From: Actinomycetes bacterium
Lineage (GTDB): Bacteria > Actinomycetota > Actinomycetes > Streptosporangiales > Streptosporangiaceae
DNA: 44,569 nucleotides
Direction: 5' to 3'
Assembly (NCBI GenBank): GCA_021792855.1
Contig: JAJYTW010000010.1
Span: forward strand, 1-44,569
Shown: positions 16,025 to 29,199 of the stretch, one piece after another
How positions within the stretch are numbered: the first letter of the stretch is position 1
How the letters are laid out: the number at the start of each line of letters is the position of its first letter
The notes under the pieces: model-generated
The model's input: only the letters and a program-made list of their open reading frames with translations
The model's database searches: none
Told to the model about the DNA's origin: nothing
Made by a program: the position numbers and the translations under genes

Positions 16025-17130
16025 GAAGGCGATGCTACCGGCCAGCCAGCCGCCGACAGCGCGGCCGACAGCTCCCTGGCCCGCTCGGGCCGCACGGACA
16101 GCTCGGCGATACCGACCTCCAGGCCGGGCGTGTGCTCGATCCTGATGTCTTCCACGTTGATTCCGGCGGCCCCAGCGGCGGCGAAGATTCCGGCCAGCTC
16201 GCCGGGCCGGTCCCCGATCACGACCTGCACCACGGCGTAATGCGGGGCGGGGCCGCCCCGCTTGCCCGGGATTGCCTCGGCGCCCGCCTGCCCGGCCGTC
16301 AGCACGGCCGCCAGGCCCTTAGCGGCGTCCTGCTCGCCGGCGGCCACGGCGGCCAGGTCGCCGGCGGCCGTGGCCAGTCGGTCGGCGACGGCCACCAGCA
16401 CCTGGCTCACCGCCGATGCGTTGGCGGTCAGGATCTCGGCCCACAGATCGGGATCGCCGGCCGCGATCCTGGTAACGTCCCGCAGCCCCGGGCCGGCCAG
16501 GGCGAGCGCTGCGGCGGGCGCCAGGCCGCACTGGGCGGCCATCGCCGCGGCCACCAGGTGCGGCGCGTGCGAGATCAGGGCGACCACCTGGTCATGCTCC
16601 TGGGCAGGCATGGTGACCGGCTGGGCGTCGCATGCCAGCGCGAGACCGGTCACGGCATCGACGCATTCCGGTGCGGTCTCCGGCGCCGGGCAGATGACCC
16701 AGGCCCGGCCGGCGAACAGATCGGCCTGAGCCGCCGACGGACCGGACCGCTCCCGGCCGGACATCGGATGACTCGGGACGAAGCTGGCCAGGTCGCAGCC
16801 GGCCTGCCTGGCCTGCTCCAGTGGCAGTTGCTTCACGCTCGCGGCGTCGGTGTAGCACCTGGCCAAGCCGGACCGCTGGGCCTCGGCCAGGGCGCCGGCG
16901 ACCGCGCCCGGCGGCACGGCAAGCACCGCGATATCGGCCGGCTGGCCGGCCAGCGCGCCCAAGGTCAGCAGCCGGCCGGCGCCAAGCTCGGCCGCCATCG
17001 CCGCGGCTGCCGGATCGCGGTCGCTCAGCCAGACCTCGACCTCGTGCTTGCGCAGCGCCAGCGCGATCGAGGTCCCGATCAGACCGGTCCCGATCACCAC
17101 CACGCTGCCGGGTCGCGGAGCGCTCAGCAC
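16021..17130 (-). CDS. tyrA: Prephenate dehydrogenase with C-terminal ACT domain
   Basis: A 369-residue enzyme of tyrosine biosynthesis, oxidising prephenate to 4-hydroxyphenylpyruvate. The N-terminal NAD-binding fold has GTGLIG at residues 14-19. Catalytic-region His residues lie in SFVPSHPMSGRE and ISHAPHLVAAA. An all-helical dimer domain follows. The C-terminal 75 residues form an ACT domain (VVQVVIGDRPGELAGIFAAA), which suggests feedback control by an aromatic amino acid. The start is GTG 17130. The chorismate mutase gene just upstream supplies its substrate. Confidence 0.95.
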   Translation of the reverse strand: MLSAPRPGSVVVIGTGLIGTSIALALRKHEVEVWLSDRDPAAAAMAAELGAGRLLTLGALAGQPADIAVLAVPPGAVAGALAEAQRSGLARCYTDAASVKQLPLEQARQAGCDLASFVPSHPMSGRERSGPSAAQADLFAGRAWVICPAPETAPECVDAVTGLALACDAQPVTMPAQEHDQVVALISHAPHLVAAAMAAQCGLAPAAALALAGPGLRDVTRIAAGDPDLWAEILTANASAVSQVLVAVADRLATAAGDLAAVAAGEQDAAKGLAAVLTAGQAGAEAIPGKRGGPAPHYAVVQVVIGDRPGELAGIFAAAGAAGINVEDIRIEHTPGLEVGIAELSVRPERARELSAALSAAGWPVASPS

Positions 17131-17146
17131 CGGATCGACCGCTCGC

Positions 17147-17512
17147 TCACTGGGCGATGTCCAGCCGCAGCGCGGCCGCCCCGCGCAGGTAGACGTGCCG
17201 GATCTCGGACCGCGGCCGGTCGACCTCGACGTGCATCATCAGCCGAACTACTCGCGGCATCGCCTTCGGCACCGCGATCTCGGTGCAGCACAGCAGCGGC
17301 ACGTCCGCGAAGCCCAGCGCCCGGGCCGCGAGCGCGGGAAATTCCGCCGTCAGGTCCGGCGTGGCCGAGAACAGCACGCTGATAACCGATTCGGTGCTGA
17401 TCTCGTTCCTCGCCAGCACCTCGGTCACCAGCTCCGACGTTCCCTCAAGAATCGACGCCGGCTCGTTGGCAGCGACCTGAACCGCTCCCCTGATGGCTCT
17501 GACCGCCACCAC
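17147..17512 (-). CDS. aroH: Chorismate mutase, AroH class
   Basis: A 121-residue monofunctional chorismate mutase of the trimeric AroH fold, converting chorismate to prephenate. Recognisable are VRAIRGAVQVAANEPASI at the start, VISVLFSATPDLTAEFPALAAR in the middle, and the active-site stretch PLLCCTEIAVP followed by Arg-containing MPRVVRLMMHV. The GTG start has GAGGAG upstream. It lies 16 bp before tyrA, so the two steps to 4-hydroxyphenylpyruvate are encoded together. The C-terminus matches the usual family length. Confidence 0.95.
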   Translation of the reverse strand: MVAVRAIRGAVQVAANEPASILEGTSELVTEVLARNEISTESVISVLFSATPDLTAEFPALAARALGFADVPLLCCTEIAVPKAMPRVVRLMMHVEVDRPRSEIRHVYLRGAAALRLDIAQ

Positions 17513-17520
17513 TGCTCCTC

Positions 17521-17562
17521 TCCCCCGGGACCAGCCCGGTTCTCCCCCGGGATCAGCCCGGT
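17521..17562. repeat. Two tandem 20 bp repeats between rluB and aroH
   Basis: Copies at 17521-17540 and 17543-17562 differ at a single base. They contain CCCGGG, fill the spacer between the rluB stop and the aroH ribosome-binding site, and the second touches the rluB stop codon. They look like a local duplication; no regulatory role is evident. Confidence 0.7.
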
Positions 17563-18491
17563 CACATGCCGACCGCGGCGTAGAGGTTGCCCACCTCCGC
17601 CGCGGTCAGCCGCCTCGTCGCCGCTGGGCGCAGCGAACCGAGACTAACCGGCCCCACCTGCGTGCGAACCAGGCGGCTGACCGGATGCCCGAGTTCGGCG
17701 AACATCCGCCGGACGACGTGCTTGCGGCCCTCGTGCACGGTGACCTCGACGAGCACCCGAGGGCCTGCCCGGTCGACCACCTTGAACCGGTCCGCGACCA
17801 CGACCCCGTCGTCAAGCTGCACGCCGGTGGTCAGCTTGCGGCCCAGGTCCTTCGGGACCGGGCCGGTGACCTCGGCCAGATAGGTCTTGAGCACCCCGTA
17901 CCGCGGGTGCGCCAGCCGGTGGGCAAGCTCGCCGTCGTTGGTGAGCAGGATGAGGCCCTCGGTCTCGTAGTCCAGCCTGCCCACGTGGAACAACCGCTGG
18001 GTGGGGTCGGGCAGCAGGTCGGCGATGGTCCGGCGGCCACGATCGTCCGACATCGCGCTGATCACGCCGACTGGCTTGTTCAGCGCCAGGTACACCAGGT
18101 CCCCGCTGGCCGGGATGCGCTTGCCGTCCACCCTGATGACCTGCCGCGCCGGATCGACCCGGGCGCCAAATCGGCGCACCGTCTCGCCGTCCACCTCGAC
18201 CCGGCCGGCCCCGATCAGCTCCTCGCAGTGCCTGCGGCTGCCGATCCCGGCCGCGGCAAGCACCTTCTGCAACCGGACACCGCCAGGGACGTCGGTCAGC
18301 GAATCCCGCTCGCCCGGCTCGATCCCCCAGTCCTCGTCGTCGTCCCACGAGTCGGCCCGGGCCGGTGCTGGCCGGGGCGGTGCTGGTCGGGCCGGTGCCG
18401 GCCGGTTCGACGCCGGCCGACCGCCAGCCCGGCGCTGGGACCGGCCCGGCTGGGAGTCGCGCCCTGGCCGGTCAGGTTTCCGCGTGGCCAT
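17562..18491 (-). CDS. Pseudouridine synthase, RluB/RsuA family
   Basis: A 309-residue rRNA pseudouridine synthase. A disordered Arg/Pro/Ala-rich N-terminus of about 60 residues precedes an S4 RNA-binding domain (VRLQKVLAAAGIGSRRHCEELIGAGRVEVDG). The catalytic domain carries GRLDYETEGLILLTNDGE with the nucleophilic Asp near residue 174. The most likely substrate is 23S rRNA, as for RluB (family knowledge). I place the start at ATG 18491, where AGGA lies about 9 nt upstream; ATG 18509 lacks a ribosome-binding site. It overlaps scpB by 20 bp. The order parA-scpA-scpB-rluB is conserved in actinobacteria. Confidence 0.93.
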   Translation of the reverse strand: MATRKPDRPGRDSQPGRSQRRAGGRPASNRPAPARPAPPRPAPARADSWDDDEDWGIEPGERDSLTDVPGGVRLQKVLAAAGIGSRRHCEELIGAGRVEVDGETVRRFGARVDPARQVIRVDGKRIPASGDLVYLALNKPVGVISAMSDDRGRRTIADLLPDPTQRLFHVGRLDYETEGLILLTNDGELAHRLAHPRYGVLKTYLAEVTGPVPKDLGRKLTTGVQLDDGVVVADRFKVVDRAGPRVLVEVTVHEGRKHVVRRMFAELGHPVSRLVRTQVGPVSLGSLRPAATRRLTAAEVGNLYAAVGM

Positions 18492-19062
18492 GCTCGGTGT
18501 CCTGTTCATCGTCGATGTGCTCGGGCAGGAACGGCGCCAGGTCCGGCAACTGGTCCAGGCCGGCCAGGCCGAGCCGTTCGAGAAAATACCCGGTTGTGCG
18601 GAACAGCGCCGCCCCGGTCTCGCCGTCCGCCCCGGATTCCTCGATCAGCCCGCGCAGCGTCAGGGTCCGCATCACGCCATCGCAGTTCACGCCGCGCACC
18701 GCCGACACCTGGGCCCGGCTGACCGGCTGCCGGTACGCGACCACGGCTAGCGTCTCCAGCGCGGCCTGGGTCAGCCGCACCTCCTGGCCGTCCCGGACGA
18801 ACTTCTCCACCACCGGCGCGTGCTCCGTCCGGGTGTAGTACCGCCAGCCCCCGGCCACCTGCCGCAGGTCGAATCCCCGGCCCTGCTCGGTGTATTGCTC
18901 CGCGAGCCGCTCCAGCGCGGTCCCGACCACCCCGGTGGGCAGCTCGAGCACCTGAGCCAGCACCACGTCGGGCACCGGTTCGTCGGCGACCAGCAAGATG
19001 GCCTCCAGGCTCGGCAGCAGGTCCGGCCGCTCGCCGGGGTCGTGCCGCGTCGCGTCATTCAT
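18472..19062 (-). CDS. scpB: Segregation and condensation protein ScpB
   Basis: A 196-residue kleisin-associated protein made of two winged-helix domains. The family stretch LTQAALETLAVVAYRQPVSRAQVSAVRGVNCDGVMRTL lies in the middle. With ScpA and SMC it forms the bacterial condensin that compacts and segregates the chromosome. SMC is not in the window. It shares ATGA with the scpA stop. The acidic, His-rich tail (HIDDEQDTEHGHAET) is probably disordered. Confidence 0.96.
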   Translation of the reverse strand: MNDATRHDPGERPDLLPSLEAILLVADEPVPDVVLAQVLELPTGVVGTALERLAEQYTEQGRGFDLRQVAGGWRYYTRTEHAPVVEKFVRDGQEVRLTQAALETLAVVAYRQPVSRAQVSAVRGVNCDGVMRTLTLRGLIEESGADGETGAALFRTTGYFLERLGLAGLDQLPDLAPFLPEHIDDEQDTEHGHAET

Positions 19063-19886
19063 ATCTGCCCGCCGTCGTCCTCCGTCCCGGCGCCGTTCTC
19101 GGCGTCGGGGATCCAGCTCAGGTACAGCTCGCCAAGCGGCGTTTCCTGCTCGAAGGCGACCCGCTTGTCCCGGTACAGCTCGAGCACGGCCAGGAACCTG
19201 GCTACCACCTCGTAGGTATCCTCGCAGTCCGCCGATAGCTCGCGGAACGAGGCCCGGCCCGCGGCCGCAAGCAGCGCGGCCAGTCGGGTGGCCTGCTCGC
19301 GCACCGTGGTCCTCGGCATGTGCAGGTGCGCGGTCGGCACCTCGGGCGGCTTCCTCGGCGTGAGCGCGGCGGCCGCGATCCGCGCGAACTGCTCCGGGCC
19401 AAGCCCGAGCAGCACCTCGGGCAGCAGCGCGGCGAACCGCGGCTCCATCGGCACCCGGCGGGGGAACCGGCGGCCCTGAGCCGCCATCTGCCCGGCCAGG
19501 ACCGCGGCCACCTCCTTGTAGGCGCGGTACTGCAGCAGCCGGGCGAACAGCAGGTCCCTGGCCTCCAGGATGGCCAGGTCCTCCTCGTCCTCCACCTCCC
19601 CGGCCGGCAGCAGCCGGGCCGCCTTGAGGTCGAGCAGGGTCGCCGCGACCACCAGGAAATAGCTCGCCTGGTCCAGGTCCCAGCTATCGGCCAGGGCCCC
19701 GATGTAAGCGATGAACTCATCGGTCACGGCGGACAGCGCGACCTGGGTGATGTCGAGCTTGTGCTTGCCGATCAGCGCGAGCAGCAGGTCGAACGGGCCC
19801 TCGAAGACGTCCAGATGGACCTCGAACCCGCCGGCGGCGGGAGCCGGCGCTGCCTCGCCCGGCTCATCGGCGGTCACGGCCGTCAA
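19059..19886 (-). CDS. scpA: Segregation and condensation protein ScpA (kleisin)
   Basis: A 275-residue kleisin that bridges the SMC heads. The N-terminal kleisin motif FEVHLDVFEGPFDLLLALIGKHKLDI starts near residue 21, followed by YFLVVAATLLDLKAARLLP. The C-terminal winged helix ends the protein at about residues 195-260. The start is TTG 19886, overlapping the upstream stop in TTGA; a GTG three codons in is an alternative. It is coupled to scpB by another 4 bp overlap. Confidence 0.95.
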   Translation of the reverse strand: MTAVTADEPGEAAPAPAAGGFEVHLDVFEGPFDLLLALIGKHKLDITQVALSAVTDEFIAYIGALADSWDLDQASYFLVVAATLLDLKAARLLPAGEVEDEEDLAILEARDLLFARLLQYRAYKEVAAVLAGQMAAQGRRFPRRVPMEPRFAALLPEVLLGLGPEQFARIAAAALTPRKPPEVPTAHLHMPRTTVREQATRLAALLAAAGRASFRELSADCEDTYEVVARFLAVLELYRDKRVAFEQETPLGELYLSWIPDAENGAGTEDDGGQI

Positions 19887-20209
19887 TGTCCCTCGCGCAG
19901 CCGCCGAACCATCAGACTCGCTTCCCCTTCGGCATCGAGATCGGCGAGCAGCACGGCGAGGGCCTCCCGCACCAGCCGACCGCGATCGACGGCGATGCCG
20001 TGCCCGCGCAACGTCAGCTTGGCCCGCTCCAGATCCAGGAACTCAGTATCGGATAGATACACCGTGATCTTATGGGAATGGCCTTCCCGGCCGCTGGCCG
20101 ACCGCTGGCCCGTCTCGGCCGGAACCTCGGCCGGCGGGCGCAGCAGTTCGGCTATGCCTGGGACCTTTACCCGGCGCTGACCGGGTCCGCGAGCTCGGCC
20201 CTGCGCCAC
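19883..20209 (-). CDS. Small ribbon-helix-helix-like protein between parA and scpA
   Basis: A 108-residue protein. The N-terminal 45 residues are basic and Pro-rich. The C-terminal part (HKITVYLSDTEFLDLERAKLTLRGHGIAVDRGRLVREALAVLLADL) reads as one strand and two helices, as in CopG/ParG-type ribbon-helix-helix DNA-binding proteins. The only usable start is GTG 20209, giving a 43 bp overlap with parA. It also overlaps scpA by 4 bp, so all three should be co-expressed. By position it is a candidate DNA-binding partner of this ParA, analogous to ParG beside ParF. That is inference; I know of no defined function. Confidence 0.75.
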   Translation of the reverse strand: MAQGRARGPGQRRVKVPGIAELLRPPAEVPAETGQRSASGREGHSHKITVYLSDTEFLDLERAKLTLRGHGIAVDRGRLVREALAVLLADLDAEGEASLMVRRLREGH

Positions 20210-21069
20210 CGGTCAAGCACCTCCCTGGCGAGCTCACGGTACGAGGCCGCTCCGGCCGACGACGGATCGAACATCGTGATGGGCTCGCCGGCCACCGACG
20301 CGTCGGGGAACCGCACCGTCCGGTTGATGACGGTGTGAAAGACCTTGTCGCCGAAGCCGGCCACGACACCGGCGAGCACCTCGCGGGTGTGCAGCGTACG
20401 CGAGTCGTACATGGTCGCCAGCAGTCCGTCCATGGCCAGCTTCGGGCTGAGCCTGGTGGAAACCTTATCGATCGTCTCCATCAGCAGGGCGACGCCCCGC
20501 ATCGCGAAGTACTCGCACTCCAGCGGCACGAGTACGCCGTCCGCGCAGGCCAGCGCGTTGACCGTGAGCAGTCCGAGGGACGGCTGACAGTCGATCATGA
20601 TCACGTCGTACTCGGGGATCAGCGGCGCCAGGACCCGGCCGAGCACGAACTCCCTGCCGACCTCGTGCACAAGCTGCACCTCGGCACCGGACAGGTCGAT
20701 GTTGCTCGGCAGCAGGTCCATGTTCTCGACCTTGGTCGGGAACACCACGTCCCTGGCGGTGACCCCGGCTTCCATCAGCACGTTGTAAACCGTCGCGTCA
20801 AGCTCATGCGGCTGGAACCCCAGGCCGACCGAGAGCGCGCCCTGCGGATCGAAATCGACCAGCAGCACCCGGCGGCCAAGCTCGGCCAGCGCGGCACCCA
20901 GGCTGATAGTGGTCGTGGTCTTGCCGACCCCGCCCTTCTGGTTGCAGACCGCAACCACGCGGGCCGGCCCATGTCTTAGCAGCGGCTCGGGCATCGGAAA
21001 CACCGGCAGCGGGCGGCCGGTCGGGCCGATCGTACCGGCAGACGCCTCGGAGAGTCCGGATACTGACAC
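20167..21069 (-). CDS. parA: ParA/Soj-family ATPase
   Basis: A 300-residue deviant Walker ATPase. Walker A VCNQKGGVGKTTTTISLGAAL carries the signature Lys. The Walker A' region is VLLVDFDPQGALSVGLG, and the hydrolysis region is DVIMIDCQPSLGLLTVNAL. ATP-bound dimers of this family coat the nucleoid and position DNA or protein cargo. The frame is open to 21285, but the upstream 72 residues are unlike the family. GTG 21069 has GGGGAGG 9 nt upstream and is preferred. No parB gene is adjacent. This is the orphan ParA of the scpAB cluster rather than the one next to oriC (inference from synteny). Confidence 0.94.
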   Translation of the reverse strand: MSVSGLSEASAGTIGPTGRPLPVFPMPEPLLRHGPARVVAVCNQKGGVGKTTTTISLGAALAELGRRVLLVDFDPQGALSVGLGFQPHELDATVYNVLMEAGVTARDVVFPTKVENMDLLPSNIDLSGAEVQLVHEVGREFVLGRVLAPLIPEYDVIMIDCQPSLGLLTVNALACADGVLVPLECEYFAMRGVALLMETIDKVSTRLSPKLAMDGLLATMYDSRTLHTREVLAGVVAGFGDKVFHTVINRTVRFPDASVAGEPITMFDPSSAGAASYRELAREVLDRWRRAELADPVSAG

Positions 21070-21122
21070 GGCGGCTGCACCTCCCCGGCAGACTCGCACA
21101 CTGCGGACTGCTGCGTTCTGCG

Positions 21123-21151
21123 ACTTTAGATGCTGGGTGTGGGGCCGGCAA
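21123..21151 (-). promoter_or_regulatory. Candidate promoter for the parA-scpAB operon
   Basis: On the minus strand a -35 TTGCCG (21146-21151) and a -10 TAAAGT (21123-21128) are separated by exactly 17 nt. They sit about 55 bp upstream of the parA GTG. Spacing and position fit a housekeeping sigma factor promoter; the -10 is not perfect. Confidence 0.45.
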
Positions 21152-21232
21152 GCCGACTCACCGGGTACGGCAGAAGACGCAGGTTGATCTGTCCCGGTAT
21201 GGTGCGGCCTGTCGCAACTTCGGTTGCCTCGC

Positions 21233-22171
21233 TCAGCCGAGCGCTCGCGGGTGCGCCGCCGCGTAGACCTCCCGCAGCCGGTCAACGGTCACCTGCGTGT
21301 AGACCTGCGTAGTGGCCACCGACGCGTGACCGAGCAGTTCCTGGACGACCCGGACGTCGGCGCCGCCGTCCAGCAGGTGAGTGGCGAAGGAGTGCCGCAG
21401 CATGTGCGGCGAGACGTCGGGCAGCCCGGCCCTGACGGCCGCGGTGCGGAGCGCGCCCCAGGCACCCTGCCTGGTCAGCCTGCCGCCACGGGCGTTGAGG
21501 AACACCGCTGGGCTCGGCTGGCCGGACCGCGCGTGCCCGGCGAGCACCGGCCGGGCCTGCACCAGATAGGCCTCCAGGGCCCGCAGCGCATAGCTGCCGA
21601 TCGGGACGATCCGCTCCTTGCCGCCCTTGCCGGCCAGTCGCACGGTCGCTACCTCGCGATCCGCCCCGGTCAGCTCGAGATCGTCCAGGTCCAGGCCGAC
21701 CGCCTCGGAAATCCGGGCGCCCGTGCCATAGAGCACCTCGAGCAGCGCGCGGTCCCGGCGCTGGGCCGGAGCGTCGCCGGGCACCTGGAGCAGCCTGGCC
21801 ACATCGGACACCGGAATCGCCTTCGGCAGCCGCCGGGGCGGGGTCGGCGGCCGGACGGCGCGCGCCGGGTCACCCGGCGCCATCTGCTCGGCCGCGGCGA
21901 ACGCGTGCAAGCCGCGGACCGCGACCACCGCCCGGCCGGCCGAACTGGCCGCGAGAGGGGGATGGTCGGCATCCCCCTCCCGCAGCCCGGCCAGGTACTC
22001 GGCCACGTCGACGGTCGTCACCGCGCCGATCTCGGTGGTCCCGCGGGCCGCCAGCGTCGCGGCATACCGGTTCAGATCGCGCCGGTATGCCTCGATCGTG
22101 TGGGCGGCCAGGCCGCGCTCGACGGTGAGGTGGTCGAGATAACGGCGGACCGCCGCGGTGACCTCGGTCAG
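21233..22171 (-). CDS. xerD: Tyrosine recombinase XerD, probable CTG start
   Basis: A 312-residue site-specific recombinase that resolves chromosome dimers at dif with XerC. The catalytic set is complete: Arg in GTGARISE (about 153), Lys in GKGGKER (182), HxxR in SPHMLRHSF (256, 259), His in LLGHAS (282), and the Tyr nucleophile in TTQVYTQV (291). The conserved N-terminal DNA-binding domain ([25 protein letters not shown]) is in frame but upstream of the first ATG/GTG/TTG start, GTG 22021. Between the in-frame stop in the ald terminator codon and that GTG, the only near-cognate start with a ribosome-binding site is CTG 22171, with GGAGG 7 nt before it. The SAM-like domain is therefore kept only with CTG initiation. 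Confidence 0.92.
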   Translation of the reverse strand: MTEVTAAVRRYLDHLTVERGLAAHTIEAYRRDLNRYAATLAARGTTEIGAVTTVDVAEYLAGLREGDADHPPLAASSAGRAVVAVRGLHAFAAAEQMAPGDPARAVRPPTPPRRLPKAIPVSDVARLLQVPGDAPAQRRDRALLEVLYGTGARISEAVGLDLDDLELTGADREVATVRLAGKGGKERIVPIGSYALRALEAYLVQARPVLAGHARSGQPSPAVFLNARGGRLTRQGAWGALRTAAVRAGLPDVSPHMLRHSFATHLLDGGADVRVVQELLGHASVATTQVYTQVTVDRLREVYAAAHPRALG

Positions 22172-22216
22172 CTCGGTACCTCCGTCAGCTCGGCACCCGG
22201 ATTCGGATGACGACCG

Positions 22217-23332
22217 TTAGGCCAGCACGGCGGCGACCGTGGTGTACTCCAGGCCATGCGCCTGCGCGACCGGCTCGCAGGTCACGGCGCCTGCGTGGGT
22301 GTTCAGCCCGGGCGCGAACGACGCGTCCGCGCGCAGCGCCTCCCGCCAGCCGCGGTTCGCGATCTCCATCACATATGGCAGCGTCACGTTGGTCAGCGCG
22401 TAGGTGGAGGTGTGCGGCACCGCGCCCGGCATGTTCGCGACGCAATAGAACACCGAGTTGTGCACCAGGTAGGTCGGGTCCGCGTGGGTGGTCGGCCGGG
22501 AGTCCTCGAAGCAGCCGCCCTGGTCGATCGAGATGTCCACGAGCACCGAGCCCGGCTTCATCCGGGACACCAGCTCGTTGGAGATCAGCGTCGGCGCCTT
22601 GGCACCGGGCACCAGCACCGCGCCGATGACCAGGTCTGCGTCGATCACGGCCCGCTCGATCTCGTAGGCGTTGGAGGCGACCGTCTGGCAGTGCCCCTGG
22701 TAGATGGCGTCGGCCGCACGAAGCCTGGCGACATTCTTGTCGATCAGCAGCACCTCGGCCTGCATGCCGAGCGCGATCGCCGCGGCGTTCATGCCGGACA
22801 CACCCGCGCCGAGAACCACCACCTTGGCCGCGTAGACGCCGGAAACGCCGCCCATCAGGACACCGCGGCCGCCGCCGTCACGCTGCAGGTGATGCGCGCC
22901 GACCTGCGGCGCCATCCGCCCCGCGACCTCCGACATCGGAGCGAGCAGCGGCAGCGAGCCGTCGGGAAGCTGCACGGTCTCGTACGCGATGGCGGTGATC
23001 CCCGAGGTCAGCAGCGCATCGGTGCACGCCTTGGAGGCCGCCAGGTGCAGGTAGGTGAACAGCACCTGGTCCTTGCGCATCCGGTGGTACTCCTCGGCGA
23101 CCGGCTCCTTGACCTTCAGGATCAGGTCGCCGGCCTGCCACACGTCGTCCGCGGTCGGCAGGATCGTGGCGCCCGCGCCGACGAAGTCTGCGTCCGGGAT
23201 CGACGAGCCGGTACCGGCGTCCTGCTGCACGAAGACCTCGTGACCGGACCGGACCAGCTCGTGCACGCCAGCCGGGGTGATGGCAACCCGGTACTCGTGG
23301 TTCTTGACTTCCTTAGGAATGCCAACCTTCAT
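22217..23332 (-). CDS. ald: Alanine dehydrogenase
   Basis: A 371-residue NAD-dependent L-alanine dehydrogenase, interconverting alanine with pyruvate and ammonia. It starts [23 protein letters not shown]. The catalytic Lys lies in ILKVKEP (about 75) and the His in YLHLAA (96). The NAD fold is [20 protein letters not shown], and the C-terminal stretch is [13 protein letters not shown]. Length and motifs are complete. It lies 45 bp upstream of xerD on the same strand and is probably a separate unit from nudix-pyrG, because a terminator-like hairpin separates them. No adjacent Lrp-type regulator is visible. Confidence 0.96.
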   Translation of the reverse strand: MKVGIPKEVKNHEYRVAITPAGVHELVRSGHEVFVQQDAGTGSSIPDADFVGAGATILPTADDVWQAGDLILKVKEPVAEEYHRMRKDQVLFTYLHLAASKACTDALLTSGITAIAYETVQLPDGSLPLLAPMSEVAGRMAPQVGAHHLQRDGGGRGVLMGGVSGVYAAKVVVLGAGVSGMNAAAIALGMQAEVLLIDKNVARLRAADAIYQGHCQTVASNAYEIERAVIDADLVIGAVLVPGAKAPTLISNELVSRMKPGSVLVDISIDQGGCFEDSRPTTHADPTYLVHNSVFYCVANMPGAVPHTSTYALTNVTLPYVMEIANRGWREALRADASFAPGLNTHAGAVTCEPVAQAHGLEYTTVAAVLA

Positions 23333-23365
23333 GGCAGTTCCAGCCCTTCCTTCTGTTCACGACAA

Positions 23366-23383
23366 CCTGGCACCGATGCCAGG
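23366..23383 (-). terminator. Terminator-like hairpin after the Nudix gene
   Basis: A perfect 7 bp stem CCTGGCA/TGCCAGG with a 4-nt loop lies 31 bp past the Nudix stop codon. On the minus strand it is followed by TTGT. It separates pyrG-nudix from ald. Confidence 0.5.
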
Positions 23384-23413
23384 CCGCACGTCTTGGCGCC
23401 GGGAGGCCGGCGA

Positions 23414-25779
<2,366 letters not shown>

Positions 25780-25854
25780 TCAGATTATCAGGAACCGACC
25801 CCGGCTAGCTGGACCGACGCCAAGTCGGCTGGCGAATGGGACAGCTGAGCCTGG

Positions 25855-26955
25855 CTACCGCGGCAGTTGCCTGCGCTGGCCGGAGGTCAGTACCTGCCCG
25901 GGGCCAGCGTCTTCCTGGCCGGAAATTTCGGCGGCCCAGTGACCGCCGGGCACCGCGGACTGCGGCGCGGTCGGGGCATCGTCCGGGCCATCGTCGGCGG
26001 CCGGGTCATTATTGGCAACATGGCTGGCCGCCGAGCGATCGCCGGCCGCACCGGCACCTGCGGCACGCGTCCTGGCCGGGCCGACTGACCCGGCCGCCTC
26101 CTCGCTCGCGCCCTCGCCGAACCTGGCCAGGGCGATGGCGCTGACCAGTGCGATGATGAAGCCCGCGACCGCCACCGGAGTCATCCCGGGCCGGGTGCTG
26201 TCACCGAGCAGCATCACCCCGACCAGAGCGGGCGGGATGGTTTCCAGCAGGATCACCGCCGCGGTGGCCGTCGTCACGCTGCCGCCCTCCAGTGCCGAGG
26301 CATACAGCATGAACGACACGATGGCGGCCGCGATCAGGGTGTACGCCGACGGCGACCGGATCAGCAAGTGCACGCTGAAGCCCGGCAGGATCCGCGCGCA
26401 GACCGCGAGCACTCCGTAGCCGAGGCCGGCGAACGCGCCGAGCACCGGCGTCCGGATCGGATTGGGCAGCCGCGCGGCGGCCACCCCAGCCACTGCGATC
26501 GCGGCTAGCGCGGCGAGCAGGGCCAGGTGGAAGTCGACCCCGACCTTGGCCGCCCCCTCGGCGCCGGCCGACGAGCCAAGCAGGCCGACGCCGATCACCA
26601 CGGCGATCACCGCCGCCCACTCCCGCCAGCGCAGCACCGTGTGCATCAGCCAGGACGCGAACACAGCCGTGACTGCCAGGTTGGCAGCGATGATCACCTG
26701 AACCTCGAACAGCGGCAGTCGCCGCAGCGCGACCAACTGGCCGATGAACCCGATTAGGTCGATGACCAGGCTGGCGAGGAAGGGCCACTGCCTGAGCAGC
26801 CGGATGAACATGCCCGGGTCGACCCGACCGCCCGATCCGCCCGCCGCGGCAAGCATCGGACGTCGCGACGACGCCCGGACGGCGATCGCCTGCATAACCG
26901 CCCCGAGGCCGTAACAGAAGGCCGCTAGCAGGGCCGCCAGAAGGCTCACGAGCAC
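25855..26955 (-). CDS. DMT-superfamily (EamA-like) membrane protein
   Basis: A 366-residue protein with about nine to ten membrane segments over the first 280 residues (AALLAAFCYGLGAVMQAIAVR first; GMTPVAVAGFIIALVSAIALARFG last). The pairwise layout fits the drug/metabolite transporter superfamily. The last 80 residues are Ala/Gly/Asp-rich and disordered, probably cytoplasmic. The start is GTG 26955. It stands alone between uvrB and pyrG. Substrate unknown. Confidence 0.75.
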   Translation of the reverse strand: MLVSLLAALLAAFCYGLGAVMQAIAVRASSRRPMLAAAGGSGGRVDPGMFIRLLRQWPFLASLVIDLIGFIGQLVALRRLPLFEVQVIIAANLAVTAVFASWLMHTVLRWREWAAVIAVVIGVGLLGSSAGAEGAAKVGVDFHLALLAALAAIAVAGVAAARLPNPIRTPVLGAFAGLGYGVLAVCARILPGFSVHLLIRSPSAYTLIAAAIVSFMLYASALEGGSVTTATAAVILLETIPPALVGVMLLGDSTRPGMTPVAVAGFIIALVSAIALARFGEGASEEAAGSVGPARTRAAGAGAAGDRSAASHVANNDPAADDGPDDAPTAPQSAVPGGHWAAEISGQEDAGPGQVLTSGQRRQLPR

Positions 26956-27021
26956 ACAGTCGACCTTACGCCGGCACCGATCGTCACGACCGGTCAGTAT
27001 GGCAAGTCGGCCGGGGCGGTA

Positions 27022-29154
<2,133 letters not shown>

Positions 29155-29176
29155 TAGCTCTCCTCATCACCATCTC

Positions 29177-29199
29177 ACTCTAGGCCGGGGTTCCGACAC
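29177..29199 (-). promoter_or_regulatory. PafBC-type (RecA-NDp) DNA-damage promoter of uvrB
   Basis: On the minus strand GTGTCGGAA (29191-29199), 8 nt, then TAGAGT (29177-29182) resembles the actinobacterial LexA-independent damage promoter TTGTCRGTG-N8-TANNNT. The core TGTCGG, the exact 8-nt spacing and TAGnnT match; three outer bases differ. The predicted transcript start is about 15 nt before the uvrB ATG, leaving just room for the ribosome-binding site. Confidence 0.5.

Noticed and set aside
21070-21285. N-terminal extension of parA (72 residues)
   Set aside because: Arg/Cys-rich with no family similarity, and a candidate promoter lies inside it; GTG 21069 has a strong ribosome-binding site.
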